Position numbers and translations under genes: made by a program | Notes under the pieces: model-generated | What the model was told of the DNA's origin: nothing | The model's database searches: none | Seen by the model: only the letters and a program-made list of their open reading frames with translations | From: Phoronis australis | Lineage: Eukaryota > Phoronida > Phoronidae | Assembly: GCA_002633005.1 (NCBI GenBank) | Contig: NMRA01001049.1 | Coordinates: 36,576-60,890, forward strand | Length of the DNA stretch: 24,315 nt | Reading direction: 5' to 3' | Part shown: positions 8,071-19,722 of the stretch, in pieces | Layout: each line of letters starts with the position of its first letter | Position numbering within the stretch: the stretch's first letter is position 1

Positions 8071-9676
8071 CTGCAATCAGTTATTAAATCCATTTGTTAA
8101 TAACTATTCTGATTATCACAACAGTGCTAAATACAAGATTGTATAATGAATGTGCAACTTGAGCTAAAATCAAACGGATGCGTAAGACCAGCTTATTGTT
8201 GAATCGTATAGTTTTACACATGCATCAGTGTTTTTAGCTAAGCTCTAAACCAGCAATCAAATACACAAACATAATTATAGATTATGCCACATACATAAGA
8301 ATACTACTGCGATATCCTATTTTGAATTCATTTCATCTGAGAATGTCCCAACTCAGCCGAACATATTGTCTTATGTACATGAACTTATTTGCATTGCGGG
8401 GATATCATAATGCCGCGTGCTTTAGCTTAATTGTTATTGACATCATGTATATGCGTGTGCATGTAATTTGTATGTGCTAAGCTTACCATCACTGGCTAAG
8501 CGAGAAGCTTAGTCATGATGATGAATAACTGATAAAAGTTTTATTTCATAGCAAATAATAAGCAATTTAAGTTAGTGAAATATACAAGTTGAAACAATGT
8601 ACCATTCAATAAGTCAGGTTAAAATATCTTGGGAAACTTTAAGTAGGCTTAATAATCAATCAGTACAGAGATAAAAACTAACAGTTGTCCAGTGCTTTGT
8701 TGTTTTCAGTTTCTTAGATTCTAGAATGGAAGGTATCTAAGCACTGGAAAAAACTATAGAAACTGTGAGTAATGGAAAGTTACCTGTCGGAGTCATGAAA
8801 GTTTTTGACACCACTCCTCAGAGTGTTAAAAGGTATGTAGTAAGTTACAGCTACTTGGTGTTCACCTAGAGTTTTAGTCAGTTTCTCAGATACACAGTTA
8901 ACATGAGGTGTGATGACGTGAGGCTAATGGTACTCGGACTGTCCACGTGAGTTATGACTTAATGTCAAAAAATCACTACTTGCAATCATTGTCCCTGAGA
9001 ATGCTCACGACACACGCATGTTCTTTAGTGATTTTTCAGGTTGGGTAACTTTAAAGTTGGTTGTCATCTCGCTGTACAAGAATCCATGCCATGGACAATT
9101 TGGGTTGTAAATGTTGGTTGGACTGAAAGTTCAAATACATTAGGTATCATTCTTCTGGAGTGGAAAAATCAAGAAATTTCCTCTATTATGATCTTAAAAT
9201 CTTGAATCACGCTCGATTAAATTATATGTTCAGCACGCCTTTTGTGTTACGATTAAGCTGGTCAGAAATTGGAGTCACACATCGGAATCAACCAGTGAAA
9301 GTTGAGAGTAATTTCTCTGAAATTTAACCGTTTTTCTCCATTCGAAGTTTTTTTGGTGAAAGTATTTCAAACAAAACACACCTGCTTCGCAACATTTGTT
9401 GAAAGTCTATAGCAAATAGTATCTTTAAAAATCGGTTATCGTCTGAGCCGCGCTGTTTACAACATAATTGCTGGATAATACACGAGCTGGTGAACGTAAA
9501 CATTAAGAGAGCTGGACTTAATGGTTTGCCGCTGTCAAACTCATAACAACACAGCTGTAACCTGGCAGGTCCCATCAAGCTGCCGGGTTACTCATTTCAC
9601 AGCGCAGGTGCGTAACGTATATCCATATCCGTTGGTCTCCTGTACACTATCAACTTTTAGGGTCACTGTCCTCCAG
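8071..9676. other. AT-rich non-coding stretch
   Basis: No supported gene. A 33-bp splice-flanked block on the minus strand (8784-8816) has a stop in the phase needed by its neighbours. Short inverted words (CTAAGCTT at 8477 and AAGCTTAG at 8515) could form a weak hairpin. Confidence 0.35.
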
Positions 9677-9800
9677 CAGGGCTCGACATAACAAGCAGCA
9701 GGTCGCATTTGCGACCTGAAATTTGGAAATGCGAAATGAGATTTGTCAGCTCGTGTCAAGTCACAAAATGTGACCTGGAATTTGCAACGTATGCGAACTG
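9677..9800 (+). mobile_element. hAT-like terminus with GCGACCTG motifs (left)
   Basis: Begins CAGGGCTCGACATAAC, a typical hAT-superfamily tip, followed by the 20-bp palindrome CAGGTCGCATTTGCGACCTG (9699-9718) and a variant near 9765 (GTCACAAAATGTGACCTGG). Repeated subterminal motifs of this kind are the usual transposase binding sites in hAT elements. The inverted counterpart is at 12010-12138. Confidence 0.55.
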
Positions 9801-12009
9801 AGTTTTTACTCTTCTCGGCAGATACCTGGCAAATAGAAAGCAACTCTTGTTAATCTCACCGTTATTTAGTTGTTGCCAAATCCAAGTTCAAAAGGACACT
9901 AACCGAGAACAGCCCTCCCGATGACTTGTATTAGCAAGTCGCGTGAACATGGGATATGCAGAATCGATCTTTGACGCATTTCATTGGCTAACATTTTCGG
10001 CTACTTTTGTAAATTTCAGGATTTTCCAAAGAAAGTTTCGGGGCACTGCTTAAATTAACACGTGATAAAATGTCACAAAACAGCGGTGTTCCTACTAATT
10101 CTTAAGCGATCAACTTACCAAACTTTGTGGTGGACAAATATGTTTATTTTTCGCGTAATATGTCCTTATTGCAATTTGTACCAAATATCCACAACAATAT
10201 CCCTGATAACACACTGCGGCACTCCCCGGGTCGGTCACAGTCCTGTTGTTAGCGTGAAAGCGGTCCCGGAAGATAATCGTGACTTAGAGATGTGCGTCTC
10301 GTTTTTTATCGCATAAGACAGCCAAAGTGAAAATGACTACCTTATTAATTGCCAAACGACGGCCACGTCTTTACTTTCAGTTGCCAAGATTTGTTTTCCC
10401 AAACCCTTTTAATTGTTTCTGGGGCTACGTGCGTGAAATATGATTTGTCTTTCACACGTTGTTGCCAACGTAAAATGTAGGCCTACTCCAGCGATTCAAG
10501 TGCATAAACTCACGCATGCGCACCACTTCAAAGCTGCACATCAAAAGAGAACAGTGACAGTCCTAAATGAACGAGTATACCGGCTTGGCTCTGTTAAGCA
10601 CCCGGGTAACGGGCCAGTGGTTTATTTGAAAATGAACTCATAGATTACCGGCAGTTTTAAAAGACCCGATCGACTTTATGATATTCCCAGGGACCAATAT
10701 AACCCAGAACTGATATTTTCCTTTGACGATGCTTCCCGAGGTCGGTGTTCCCTAAACCCTATACTCTATGCCTGTAGTCTGGAGCTATTGCATCTAAATG
10801 GGTACTAGATGTGACATTGTGGTTAGCGAACTTTCTATTCTTTTCTTCATACCCACTGGCAACTTTTCGCTCCCCGGACCACCATCACCGTAAAATGTTC
10901 AGACTCCAATAGAAACAATCTTGTTCCAGCTGAAGCGGACAATTAAAAACTTATTCCGGGTGGCTAAAAAGGGTACAGTGTAGGTGGAAACGATATCCAG
11001 AAAGTCACCCCTACTAGATGAAGTTGGCCTCGCAAAATCATATTATAAGTTACGTTTCTTACCATTTGCAGTCTTTAAATATCTTATTACCGCAAACACT
11101 CAGGTTATCAACTATGCTCACGCACAAGCCTACTCCCTACCTTTGAAGTGTTTCTTAATAAGCACTCACTGACCTACTAAGCGTTCCCTCTCAACTTTTG
11201 AGAATTTCTAATTGCACCCACTCTTCAGGCCAGCACCCATCATAGGGCACTACAAACAACGCTCATTTTACACAACAAATTAAAAAAACGTTTTTTCTCA
11301 ACTATGTAAAAACCAAATCCCGGCTTTATTTTATACCTCCGAAAGAAAGTTAGTGACATGCGTGTCGTTTTGTGACTGACCTAATTTTTCTCGTACTTGG
11401 AAGGTATTGAGCAAACTCGAGTTACCCGATAGAAATCCGCATGGAGTCGGGAATTATTTCAAGGCTTTTGATTTCATGGAAAACTAATTGTTGAGTAAAC
11501 AGCATAAGTATCACATTTTTGTTGCGAAATTTGTACTGAATTAATCCCGCGCATCCAAATACGTCATTCGGTTTGGACATCGTTTCACGGATTTTTTTCA
11601 ACCGATGTTTTTCAAACGCTGAGTTATGTTGCAAAATTTGGGTTGCGAACAAAAAGTGGAGGGAAGTGACACTCTGAGTTAGTTTGGATCTTTAACGACT
11701 TAGATGACACCCAATAGCAGGTGAGACCTAGCAAAATCATGAATACTTTTTGAACGGGCATTTTCTTCCTTTTCACAACGAAAACTTAGCTACTCGAATG
11801 CACATATCAGTTAGAGAGCACTGATTCAACTTTCACGTCTGCAACTTGCCTAATGTACTCTAGAGCCTTTCAAAAGTGGTTGTGAAGAACAATAACACCA
11901 TACCTGCATGAACGAAATCAATTTTGCGATCTGCAATTTGTCAGTGTTTAACGCTGCAGGTAAGAACATAATCTAAACATTTCTCGGTGACCTAAAAAAA
12001 TCAATTTGG
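9801..12009. other. Interior between inverted hAT-like ends
   Basis: About 2.2 kb with more CpG than the surroundings but no hAT transposase ORF (no dimerisation-domain or BED-finger signature seen). An NRF-1-like site, CACGCATGCGCA, lies at 10511-10522. ORFs at 10062-10316, 10440-10643, 10984-11172 and 11422-11652 show no convincing domain. It is either the interior of a non-autonomous element or unrelated DNA between two independent insertions. Confidence 0.4.
11904..11930 (-). CDS. Possible 27-bp minus-strand microexon
   Basis: Acceptor GACAAATTGCAG and donor CATGCAG|GTATGG bracket 27 bp encoding IAKLISFMQ in phase 0/0, so it could be included or skipped between 12376 and 8070 without changing frame. 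Evidence is splice context only. Confidence 0.15.
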
Positions 12010-12138
12010 CGCGTAAAAATGGCAGGAAAATTTTGCGACCTGGCATTTATGAATGTGAGCTGGATTTTGAAAATGCGACCTGGGATTTTGGCTAGGTCGC
12101 AAAATGCGACCTGGCGATTTTAATGGCGTCAAGCCCAG
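12010..12138 (-). mobile_element. hAT-like terminus with GCGACCTG motifs (right)
   Basis: Read on the minus strand it starts CTGGGCTTGACG and carries AGGTCGCATTTTGCGACCT (12094-12112) plus further GCGACCTGG copies at about 12035 and 12074. It is the inverted counterpart of 9677-9800. The 8-bp flanks (TCCTCCAG left, TGATACCT right) do not match, so a single 2,462-bp insertion is not proven. Confidence 0.55.
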
Positions 12139-12261
12139 TGATACCTGTGTTGCATGTTGCGGACTAATATTAGCTATAATTACTACCATTGGAGTGGAGC
12201 TAACATCCAATTGCATGAGTTACGCAGTTAAATGCTCATATTTTTAAAGGAGTTACAATGG

Positions 12262-12434
12262 CTATTTTAAAATCCGGGAGTTAAATTTTCTCATGGACCA
12301 AAGCTCCTCAAATTGGCAATAATGCGGTGTTGATGGGACATTAGCCTTCTTTTTGTTGTTCTTTACACCACCCACCTCTTCCTGAATTGTTGAACTCGCA
12401 CCAATACTAGCAGTCTCGAACTGGTCATCTTCGA
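12262..12434 (-). CDS. Candidate second exon of unknown minus-strand gene
   Basis: Acceptor TTTGTGTTTTACAG at 12435 opens a phase-1 exon that joins exactly to the G left by the exon at 13299-13354, giving ...ASK-VEDDQFETASIGASS... Two 3' ends are possible. If the good donor GAAGAG|GTGGGT is used the exon is 12376-12434 (59 bp, exit phase 0) and could join 8010-8070. If not, the frame runs through a Lys-rich stretch (VKNNKKKAN) and FEELWSMRKFN to TAG at 12262-12264, giving a protein of about 74 residues. No domain is recognised. The peptide is acidic and Ser/Thr-rich at first. Confidence 0.48.
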
Positions 12435-12534
12435 CTGTAAAACACAAAGAGAGTCTTCCATACAGTCCTGCTATGTTTCTATTTTTTCAATTATGTCTAT
12501 AACCTCAAGTTGTTAATTAGTTAGTTCAGTGGAT

Positions 12535-13049
12535 GGGAGGACCATCGGAGGGTGGTACATAGTATGAGAGTGTGAACTTCATATTAGATTCAATTTATTA
12601 ATTAATGTTTGATGCCTACCCATAAAAGCAGACCAAAGCTCTTAAAAATGTGATGTTCATAAAAATGAAATTCATGCTTGCTCAGTCACTCATCTTGTTA
12701 AAAGTAACAATTTCCAGAACATGTGGAAGACACATGTTATTTCATAAAAACTCAGAAACTTAAAAAAGATCCATATTGGTAATTTCATGAAATTGCAAAA
12801 TACGTGCATTTAGCAATGAAATTTTTACAGTTGATATTCATTGCAATTAAGTGTTGATTTGGTCAAGTGACTCCTGCATATGCAATTTTGAAACTTGCAC
12901 AGCTTTGAAATTCATATCCACAATGGTGTTTCTCGTACAATGCTTGTGTTTTGGGTAATTTTTTGTTTGAAGGTGTTTCTTTTGCTAACAATGTTAAGTA
13001 TTCGCAGTCCTTCCTCTGAGGCCTGTCTGTAACTGAGCAGCCTGCTTTT
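12535..13049 (+). repeat. Dispersed repeat family X, copy B
   Basis: Collinear diverged copy of 833-1483 in the same orientation. It lies inside the putative intron between the candidate exons at 13299-13354 and 12262-12434. Confidence 0.75.
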
Positions 13050-13298
13050 TTCTGCTCTCATTTATTGTTCGAATCTGGTAACTAATAGGCGCACACTTGA
13101 TCTGAGCGAACAGAGACATCACTTTCTTGCCAAAACAACATACTACAAGCGGATGTCTTCTGTATTGTGTTACTTAAATAATGTTAACTTGTTCATATTG
13201 CCTGTTTAAAATTTGCTCTGGTTTATCTATCATGTTGCTACATTACCAAATGGTGTTTCATGCCAATAATGCCATGTTTTGATTTGTTCCAGTCTTAC

Positions 13299-13354
13299 CT
13301 TTGCTTGCTCCAGTGCTCGTAGTTGGTTGCTCCGTTTCTTTCTTAGACATTTTT
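13299..13354 (-). CDS. Candidate first coding exon, unknown gene
   Basis: On the minus strand, acceptor CTGTATTGCAG is followed by AAAA and an ATG at 13350 in good context (A at -3), then 17 codons (MSKKETEQPTTSTGASK) and the donor AAAG|GTAAGA. Exit phase 1 matches the entry of the exon at 12434. A non-coding 5' exon upstream is implied by the acceptor; a 36-bp splice-flanked block at 15104-15139 (donor TTAAG|GTAAGT) is one candidate, and the CpG-containing stretch near 16000 could hold the promoter. The function is unknown. Confidence 0.5.
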
Positions 13355-14795
13355 CTGCAATACAGTTGCATTAAACTACTTATTGTAAAATCGACTGACC
13401 TGATGCAAAATTGAATAGTCCCAGGTTTAACTTGCCTGGCAAAGGTAAACAGTCCTCAGACTATGTGACTAAAGTAGGTCATCCTTTCACTGCTACAATA
13501 CAATTACTATACAACTGTCTTAACTTATTGTACATATACAATGTGTGAGCTGAATATGACCTATGAACAAAATAAGTGTAACATAAGGGAAAATCTTTAT
13601 AGAAAACTATTGCAACAGACGTGCCTGCTGAAAAAGATGGGCTGAAACCACAGACCCATTGGTTGGCTGAAAAATAGACCCGAGTGAATTTGAGGAAACT
13701 GGAGCATAGGACTATTTGGGAGGCTGAGGAGACCTAGCTGGTTATGAGGAAAAGGCATACATGCGAAAATAGTTTTTGAAATCCTCGAATTTCCAATGTC
13801 CTATATGTGTTTGACCTTAACCGAGTTCTGGGATACCACCACCTAATGCAAAAAATGTAACTTATAAGACTGGATGTCGAGGCCCACAAGGGAAACAACC
13901 ATGACCAGTAACGTATGTTAAACCTTGTTGGGTACCCCTGAAAAAGAAGTGTCAAGTTCAAAAGCAGGGAGTATAACTACACCTGCAGATGAACCATAGA
14001 AAAGTGATGTAGTTTCGGATGAACAAAGACGGGTAAGTTATGGTAATGAGTGATTAAAGGGGGCGGTAGGTTACGAAGTGGGAGTTGGGATGTTAAATGT
14101 GTGCTTATGGAGGCTAGACCTGTAAAATAAAGTGAACCCTGTCCGGATGGTAGAGGTGGTCAGGTGAGGGTCTGACCAAAAACCCACCTGTGGGGTGCAG
14201 AAAAATATGTGGGACTCATGGGAAAGACGAACTTTGAGGAAAAAAACTAGAACCTAAAGCTCCTCCCATCGGGAAGCTGGAAATTGAAGTTGTAAATGAT
14301 AACGTCAAGTCGTAAACATATGTCCTTTAAACCAGATTCCTTCATCACAACCATTTTTATCCACATTTTTTCAGGACCAGCTTCTGTTGTGAGTTACTGA
14401 TGTAGTACAATTTGCTGACAAGCCATGCTGACAACCTACTTTCCACTGAATTAGCACACGACTTTTGTTTTTGTTTACAAAATTGCTATTACATGACAAA
14501 TTTTAAAAAGTTCGAAAACCCACATAGTCGAATTTGTATTAATTCTCTATTCAGATTTTATGGTTTTTCTTGGTTTTCATGTCCCAAAAAGAAAAATGGA
14601 AAGTACAGTCTGCACGCTTTGAATCCTTATGTTTAGATATTGTCTGCTAAGAATTTATTTGTCACCCTCACCACATGACCTAGTTAATAGAAAAAGTCAT
14701 TACCTGATACTGAGAATAGAATATGGATAAAAAAAAACTGGTTGGGCTGATTACCTGCCAATGAAGAAATTAAAAAAAATCGAATTGATCCTTAT
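13355..14795. other. Non-coding, purine-rich + strand
   Basis: From about 13600 the + strand is notably rich in A and G (GGAGG, GAAAA words) through to about 15350, interrupted by the MITE at 14796. No ORF with a recognisable domain. Confidence 0.35.
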
Positions 14796-14948
14796 CTGTG
14801 CTGAGTTGCATAAAAGTTATACGCTGTAGAGCAACAATGACGTGGCATTATCACGTGTCACGTTATTTTTTAACAATGCACCTGTCGTCATGCAAAAATC
14901 TAAGTTATCCAGCGGATAACTTTTGAAGTTTTATGCACCTTAGCCCAG
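14796..14948. mobile_element. Short MITE-like element
   Basis: About 153 bp with imperfect inverted ends: the left end CTGTGCTGAGTTGCATAAAA and the reverse complement of the right end, CTGGGCTAAGGTGCATAAAA, differ at three positions. GTTATACGCTG and GTTATCCGCTG follow on each side, the right arm having six extra bases. No ORF and no clear target duplication. Confidence 0.6.
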
Positions 14949-15850
14949 GTCTAGAGTGGATATATGTATGTTCACAGCATGATGCCTCAGGGAGAGTTGG
15001 ATACAAAGTTGTCCATCCAACAAATATAAGAACTTGCTTAGCAACAAGACTTGATGAGTCATGGTAGTCTGCAATGAGATGAGAGTAAAGACTGGAGACT
15101 TACCTTAATTAGAGTTAGTAACCTCTTGATCAAACAAGACTGTTGATATGCAAGTGCAGAAGACAAAGGAAGACTCAAAACAGGTGAAAGAAATGTGTTT
15201 GTAAAATGAACACAAGCACGTCTTAAGTGAGAAGGTTGAATGAGCTATGCAACGCTGTACTTCCTCATCAAAGGAGAGATGACGTGGAAGGAGGTGTATG
15301 AACAGAAAAGTAGTACCTGGTGGCTATGTAAAATAGTTCCTATGGGTTGATCAAGGAATATGACATATGGTGAAATCATTGCAATAAAACCTTTCAACGA
15401 ATTTCAATGAGTTGAATTTTGAAAGCTCGTGCATAGCAAATTTTAGGCCATGTAGAATAGGAGAAAATGTGTAACAGTTTATAGCATAGTGCATGGGCAT
15501 CTACCAGACTGTCGTAGTAATATTACTTGTTGGGTGAAAGTTAGCTTTGTAGTTATTTCCCTATACAAATAGACTTGTCAATAGGGAGGCACATAACCTA
15601 GGAACTTAATCCTTCAATAAGGTTATATGTACATGAAGTAAACATAAGCCACAAAAAATTAACAATAGTAGCTGCTGTTATAGAGAGCTGAATGATGCTC
15701 CTTTTTCGGGATATGTGGAGTTAAGTGGGTCAGGCGCACTTCGCTACCTGATAGGTGGTGCAACACTCATCGGTGTGGATTTTTTTTAATTCCCGGATGT
15801 AACTTATTGTCAGTGAGAAAAGTGCATTTGCCTCAGTTGTTGTAAAAACC
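14949..15850. other. Non-coding stretch
   Basis: No gene recognised. It contains the splice-flanked 36-bp block at 15104-15139 (minus strand) mentioned for the candidate gene at 13354, and a GC-richer patch at 15725-15770. Confidence 0.3.
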
Positions 15851-15949
15851 ATGTCCTACACTGGTTTAACTTGTCGCGAATTGAGAGCAAAAATGGCAAA
15901 AATAAAGGCACAGACGTCGGGACGCAAACTACAGGCGATAGAAAAGTAA
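15851..15949 (+). CDS. Small ORF, 32 codons, basic peptide
   Basis: ATG preceded by AACC, then a Lys/Arg-rich, probably helical peptide (MSYTGLTCRELRAKMAKIKA...) ending in TAA. It is GC-richer than its surroundings. There is no domain and no strong donor inside. It could be a small protein, an upstream ORF, or chance. The same stretch is open on the minus strand over 76 codons. Confidence 0.18.
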   Translation: MSYTGLTCRELRAKMAKIKAQTSGRKLQAIEK

Positions 15950-16203
15950 TTATGGACAGATTTCGTGTAAATTCTTAGGTTTTCGTGTACCCATCTTCGC
16001 CTATCAGCGACATGGCCCAAATAGCTTTGTCTATGTCCAGCGATTTTGCGGTGACTTTTCCTTAAGTTAACAAGTCTGATGTGCATTTAATGTACTGTTC
16101 TTATAAACTACAGGCCGTTGGCTTCTCTTTTATTCTTCCGGTAATCTTTTGACTTTATATTAAATGCATGTTCTCAAGACTCTCAAACGAACGAGTTCTA
16201 GTC

Positions 16204-16219
16204 GGTTACCCGGGTAACC
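16204..16219. promoter_or_regulatory. Palindromic RFX X-box-like site
   Basis: GGTTACCCGGGTAACC is a perfect 16-bp palindrome and fits the RFX X-box consensus (GTTRCC, short spacer, RGYAAC). It lies in a CpG-containing stretch (about 15720-16300) that could be a promoter, possibly for the minus-strand gene starting near 13354. Confidence 0.45.
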
Positions 16220-18620
16220 AAGTACACAGACTGTAGTAGCTGAACAAGTCTTCCAAGACGTGGCTTATTATACAACAAGGCCCAGGTGTCTGGCTACATT
16301 TTTGTAATATTTAGGACATATGTATATGGAGAATAAAGAATTGACCAATCTAAACAAAGTTGTTTAACGTTTACTATTCTATTTTTGGGTTACAAGTGTA
16401 TCAATTACAACTTCGGGAATGTGCCGAGTGTTCATCCTGAGCTAGCGATTGTTGACGACTGGCCCAGTGCAGAAACGTGGTCTGGTCTTTGACCCAAAGT
16501 ACTAATATTTGGCGGCCTCACCTGAACAGTTGATCGGAAAAGAAATATAGGCAAGATTAAATGCCCTTTTACTGGTCGGGACACAATAAGAAAATAGCGC
16601 CAGAAAACTCTTCTTGTTCCTCAGCAAAGACAGTTAAAAACATGCCATAAGTATTACGCTCAAGTGCATGGTCAAATGCATCTGACCGGAAGGAAGTCCT
16701 GCAGGTTTATTGTGTACATGTTACAACTGATGCATGATAAGGAATTTGCTCAGCTAAGTCTATTTCCGAAGCTGGAAGTGTGTTATCACAAGCTCTTTCT
16801 GAAATACATGGCTTCTACCCTATGATTATTTAGTTTGGCATTTTTATCAATTCAGAATAGTATTCTTGACACTTCATTTATTCTCGTTAAGACATCAACA
16901 ATAGACATTATTTTGAAACAGCAACGTAATAAATGTTTCAGACAATTTCCCTGTATCGCAAATGTTTGTAACAAGATGGAATCATTCAGTGTAACAAAAA
17001 GCACCATGAATTTGTCTCAGCACAAAGAGGTCAGTCTTGTGATACATTTATACAACTTCGCACATCTACTTTTATTTTTAGCTAGCTGAACCATTAGAAA
17101 TGCAGCTTTGTTTTTAATGGGACTTTGAATGTTAATTGCTTGTACCGCTCTTGATCATTAGAAGTTCATAAACACTTCAACTTGAGAAAGTTTAGCTTCT
17201 GTAAGAATGCTTCACTATTTTGCAGATATCAACATATTTTACATGACTTCCTAACATTTTTCAACGAGGTAAAAGATTAATTGGCTCAAGGATGCTTAGT
17301 TATTGCGGTTTTTGAAAGCATCAATTACAGTTCAAGCATCTTTTTCAATTATGCTTTTACCTGAAATTAGATAAAAAACCAGCTTAAATAAGTTCACCGG
17401 CTAGGTGGAGCATATCCGTAGGCAATTTCTTTCTCAGAATTTGAAAGAATGTGGCATAGCTAGTAAGACAATCTACATGAATTTGTTTAGATGCAACCTG
17501 TCTGTCTTTTACTAGAGTTTGACTTTCTAGTTGGTTTCGTGGCGGTTGGTATATTTATCTTTAAAGTTGGTGTTGTAAAAAGATCCTGTTCCATAATACC
17601 TCTGTCTGTCAAACTACTCCTGGTTTTCTACCAACCCACTCTCACTCACTCAATTATTTGCCGATCACTAACTGAACCACCATATGCAGGACCGATTGGG
17701 GGAAAAGGAAATTACCTTTTTCCTGTTGCAAAGAACTTGGTGTCTTAACATGTTTGCAAACTGAGTGCTGCCATACTGTGTTTTGTTTTCTCATATGGAT
17801 TTTAAGCATTTTTTTATTTTTGTCTCCATAATCTGGCAAATGTGGATAGTGGAAACAAAAAGGCAGTGCGATTTTTTCCAAAATCTGAAAAGTTAAAGCA
17901 GTGACTTGTTAATTCAACTTTTGAAACAAACACCTGTATTTTAGCACTAGAAAGTACAAAAATGTAAGACCACTGAGACTAGATTTTTGATCATTGACGT
18001 CCAATTTTTCTCATTATCACATTTATCGTAACAAGCAACTACACGCTGGCTAACTGAAGCCAATAGGCACTTTTATTAAAATAAATGTAATTGTTTATAC
18101 TTATGAACCATGGCACCTGATGCTATATTCCTAAAACTGCTAATAAAACTTACAAATGATTTATTTACAAAAACTAAACTGTGCAATACGAACAACTTCT
18201 GGCCGAACCAACAGTTGAACGTTTATTAATGTGGGGACAAAACTAGTCTTCAGTCGCGTTCATGAGTTAAAAAAATTAAGTACACAATGTTCATCATTTG
18301 GTCAAAATGCATAAAATGTAACGTGATCACCAAGGTTGTGGTAAGGATAGGAAGTGCTCTGTTGCCATAGAGAATGAGAGCCCATTGCCTCTGCGTTCTT
18401 CAATACTTTTTTAAGCAAATGTTTAGATCCGTGGAATAATTATGGAAGGAAAAGGAATTAAACAATTGAGAATGTCATAATAATTCTCAACTGCAAAATT
18501 GGCACATTAAAATCACCAGTAATTTTTTTAAACTTGGATAAAATAATATTAGCTTCTGACTGTGGAGCTGGCACTCCACTAAGTTTTCTGGTCTACAGTC
18601 TATTCAGTCCACAGTCAATG
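16220..18620. other. AT-rich non-coding stretch
   Basis: No supported gene. ORFs at 16835-17089 and 17491-17748 have no recognisable domain. A minus-strand donor-like CTGTTCAG|GTGAGG occurs at 16523. GACTGTGGA at 18558 and TCCACAGTC at 18608 form a small inverted repeat just before the next repeat copy. Confidence 0.35.
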
Positions 18621-19230
18621 TCATTAAAAATGAACACCACGGCGGTATTCAGCTGGAAAAAACAACAAAGCTAGGTTTTCAATTTTTAAAATTTAACACT
18701 GGGTGTGATTGAAGATAAATGACCATGCGTATTGATATACTCGGTGATCGAATTTGCAAACACTGATGAGAGTTAACAATATCATAATTCTCTTAATATT
18801 TCAATCCCTTTTAAACAGATTTTTTTGACAAGGAAACAGTTCTACTTAATTTGTGTCTAGTCCTTGTTTTTTCAGTATGACTGACAAGAAGCTAAAATAG
18901 TTATATAGTCAGTGCAACTGAAATTGTCAGAGATTCCAAGTGTTCAGTTTGGCTATCACCATATCTGCACTTTTTGTATACATATTTCATAATTTGAGTT
19001 GTAATAAAGATTGAACTTGAACTAATGACGTGTAGTTTTGTTTACTGTGACATCTTTGATGTAGCTGTAATCTGGAAAACTCAGGGATGGGTTCACAATT
19101 AACTGACTTTTAAGTTGTTTTGATACTTCGTTTAAAAACAAAGCAACCCTAACTGATAAGAAAAAAAAAACAAATAGGCAGGAGTATTAAAAATGAAGTA
19201 ATGAAAACAGGTATGGAACATGTTTAAAAT
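18621..19230 (+). repeat. Local repeat Y, copy 1
   Basis: 18621-18696 matches 19895-19970 with few differences, 18697-18739 matches 19997-20039 perfectly (43 bp), and 18989 onward matches 20041 onward with increasing divergence to about 19230. Copy 1 has about 249 bp (18740-18988) absent from copy 2 and lacks 26 bp (19971-19996) present there. The block includes a GTTGTAATAAAGATT word, like the 3' end of a transcript with a poly(A) signal. Confidence 0.85.
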
Positions 19231-19722
19231 CAACGTTATGTTGGGATCAAAGTGGTCCTTTGTCAAGATCAACGCAAATTAACTTTTTGATCTTTTGTGA
19301 TATTTAAAATGTACCAAGTTAAAACTACTCTCCACATAGCAGGATTTAACTCTGTGCAAATGTCAGAAAAAACAATTTGGGTGTAATAACAACCATCATT
19401 GTTAAGAAAGTAGTGCTAGCTATTACCTTCTACTTCATTAGCTCAGACTACATCAATGTAAAGGGCATGCTGAATGTAGGGATCCTAAAAGTTGTCTGGG
19501 GCTTAGGGAACCAGAGTGGTAACCAGTGTAAGTGAGAAATTCTTCACATGGAAAGAAGTTCTTTGTGAACCTTGTGTTCTTAGTCATACAACTGTCCCAA
19601 TTGGACTTAAGTAACTATAAACAAAGCTTAATAAAGGGTTTATGGCCTGGCTGAACATATAATTATGAATAGCCTAACTTGAAATGAAATGAATACATAT
19701 ATGGTGAGTATTGTATACTTAC

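Noticed and set aside
8784-8816. 33-bp splice-flanked block on the minus strand.
   Set aside because: Contains TGA in the phase required by neighbouring candidate exons, and its acceptor is weak.
10440-10643. ORF with KRTVTVLNE...GPVVYLK, faintly like the region before the VVYWMSRDQR motif of class II photolyases.
   Set aside because: Only a short, low-information match; the diagnostic WMSRDQR is absent and no other photolyase segment follows.
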